Origin: SIG452 sp045656345
GTDB lineage: Bacteria; Bacillota; Clostridia; UMGS1840
Reading direction: 5' to 3'
DNA length: 43,779 nt
NCBI GenBank assembly: GCA_045656345.1
Contig: JAZOQZ010000095.1
Location: 1 to 43,779, forward strand
The notes under the pieces were generated by a model. It was not told the DNA's origin. It saw only the letters and a list, made by a program, of their open reading frames with translations, and searched no databases. Positions 42,561 to 43,779 of the stretch are shown here, piece after piece. Made by a program: the position numbers and the translations under genes. Within the stretch, counting starts at the first letter, position 1, and each line of letters opens with the position of its first letter.

Positions 42561-43779
42561 TTATTTTGCAAAATCTACTACGCGGGTTTCACGAATCAGA
42601 TTAACTTTAATCTGACCGGGATATTCCATTTCGCTTTCAATCTTCTTAGCAATTTCTCTACCCACTAATACCATTGCTTCATCGTTGATATCGTCGGGTT
42701 TTACCATAACACGTACTTCACGACCGGCGGAAATAGCAAATGCACGTTCCACACCGTTGAAGGAAGTTGCCAGCTCTTCCAGCTTCTGCAGACGTTTGAT
42801 ATAGTTTTCAATATTTTCACGTCTTGCACCCGGTCTTGCAGCGGAAATGGCATCAGCAGCCGCTACGATACAAGCGATGGTGCTTTCGGGTTCCACGTCA
42901 CCGTGATGAGCCATAATTGCATTTAAGATGATAGCATCTTCTTTGTATTTCTTAGCCACATCTGCACCAATCTGAATGTGGGAACCTTCCACTTCGTGGT
43001 CGATGGATTTTCCAATATCGTGCAACAAACCGGCACGTTTTGCCAAGGTTACGTCAATGCCCAATTCTCCGGCAATTAAGCCTGCAATCTGAGCAACTTC
43101 AATGGAGTGCTGCAGCACATTCTGACCATAACTGGTTCTGTATTTCAAACGACCCAACAGACGAACCAGCTCGGGATGAATGTTATGCACGCCAACATCG
43201 AAGGTAGCGCCTTCCCCTGCTTTTTTGATGGTCTGTTCCACTTCTTTATGGGATTTATGGAACATTTCTTCAATTCTTGCAGGATGGATACGACCGTCCT
43301 GAATCAGTTTTTCCAAGGTTAAGCGGGCAACTTCACGGCGAACCGGGTCAAATCCGCTTAAGATAACTGCTTCGGGAGTATCATCAATAATAAAGTCAAT
43401 CCCGGTCATCTGTTCTAAGGAGCGGATATTTCTGCCTTCACGACCGATGATTCTGCCCTTCATGTCTTCGCTGGGCAACGCCACAACAGACACAGTAACA
43501 TCACAAACATGATCGGATGCACATCTCTGGATGGCACCGGTGATGATTTCTCTTGCTTTTTCGTCGCAAGTTTCTTTGGTGTGCTCTTCGATTTCTTTAA
43601 TCTTCAGAGCAGCTTCCACGCGAACCTCATCTTCGATATTCTTAATGAGGTATTCTTTTGCTTCTTCTTTGGTCAGACCGGAAATTTTTTCCAGGATTTC
43701 CAGCTGGCGCTTCTGAATTTCATTGGTGGCTTCGGTTTTTTCTTCCAGTTGTTTTTCTCTTAATTTTAAGTTTTCTTCT
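42561..43779 (-). CDS. rny: Ribonuclease Y, 5' end cut by window
   Basis: RNase Y is the membrane-anchored endoribonuclease that starts mRNA decay in many Firmicutes. The frame is open to the right edge of the window: upstream of base 43619 it continues as a charged coiled coil, so the GTG there is internal and the N-terminal membrane anchor lies outside. Seen: coiled coil, KH domain with LPSEDMKGRIIGREGRNIR, and HD domain with LKYRTSYGQNVLQHSIEVA and LLHDIGKSIDHE, the metal-binding H-D pair. The gene ends in EYPGQIKVNLIRETRVVDFAK, the usual RNase Y tail. Confidence 0.97.
   Translation of the reverse strand, partial: EENLKLREKQLEEKTEATNEIQKRQLEILEKISGLTKEEAKEYLIKNIEDEVRVEAALKIKEIEEHTKETCDEKAREIITGAIQRCASDHVCDVTVSVVALPSEDMKGRIIGREGRNIRSLEQMTGIDFIIDDTPEAVILSGFDPVRREVARLTLEKLIQDGRIHPARIEEMFHKSHKEVEQTIKKAGEGATFDVGVHNIHPELVRLLGRLKYRTSYGQNVLQHSIEVAQIAGLIAGELGIDVTLAKRAGLLHDIGKSIDHEVEGSHIQIGADVAKKYKEDAIILNAIMAHHGDVEPESTIACIVAAADAISAARPGARRENIENYIKRLQKLEELATSFNGVERAFAISAGREVRVMVKPDDINDEAMVLVGREIAKKIESEMEYPGQIKVNLIRETRVVDFAK

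Overview
The window looks like a chromosomal segment of a low-to-mid GC, anaerobic, spore-forming Firmicute of the class Clostridia. The pointers are a spoVA cluster (germination and dipicolinate transport), pyruvate formate-lyase with its activase, a four-subunit 2-oxoacid:ferredoxin oxidoreductase, S-layer-homology and copper-amine-oxidase-N surface proteins, strong AGGAGG-type ribosome sites with ATG, GTG and TTG starts, and sigma-A promoters close to TTGACA-N17-TATAAT. No rRNA, tRNA, IS element, CRISPR array or complete prophage is visible.

Layout. (1) 1-2711, + strand: der (5' cut by the window edge), plsY, recO, converging on an unrecognised 121-aa ORF. (2) 3193-5010, +: spoVAC-spoVAD-spoVAE behind a possible sigma-G promoter. 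(3) 5059-21408, -: a run of about twenty co-directional genes. Starting from its promoter at 21483-21511 these are asp23-like, nusB, xseA, xseB, ispA, a DUF212 gene, a roughly 1-kb non-coding block, a DUF21/CNNM-like membrane protein, dxs, tlyA, nadK, argR, recN, rseC-like and a ParA-like ATPase. A 2-oxoacid:ferredoxin oxidoreductase operon (D-A-B-C), lysA and a thioredoxin follow. (4) 21763-25376, +: a ribose-type sugar ABC transporter. (5) 25423-31376, -: an orphan phage-tail-fibre-like pair, a YdcZ-type transporter, pflA/pflB with promoter and Rex-type operator, and a DUF421 protein. (6) 31534-35489, +: an SLH protein, glmM, a copper-chaperone-like HMA protein and a THUMP RNA methyltransferase. 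(7) 35533-41251, -: an AI-2E family protein, mutY, an NlpC/P60 hydrolase, a sugar nucleotidyltransferase and a MATE transporter. (8) 41453-42502, +: a copper-amine-oxidase-N secreted protein. (9) 42561-end, -: RNase Y, cut by the window edge.

The most interesting part is 16803-17811. On the minus strand it carries a large, strongly structured RNA of roughly 600 nt that I identify as OLE RNA. The basis is its place in the ispA-dxs-tlyA-recN cluster directly before a small multi-membrane-pass protein with a D-X3-D motif (OapA), its size, and base-paired helices including an 11-bp long-range one. Between this RNA and oapA lie two 90-bp copies (about 94% identical) of a hairpin-rich element that I cannot assign to any known family. 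Other notable signals are a perfect Rex-type operator in the pflB leader, a WalR-type TGTAAC-N5-TGTAAC motif over the promoter of an NlpC/P60 wall hydrolase, a recO terminator lying inside an opposing ORF, and an internally duplicated module in the copper-amine-oxidase-N protein.
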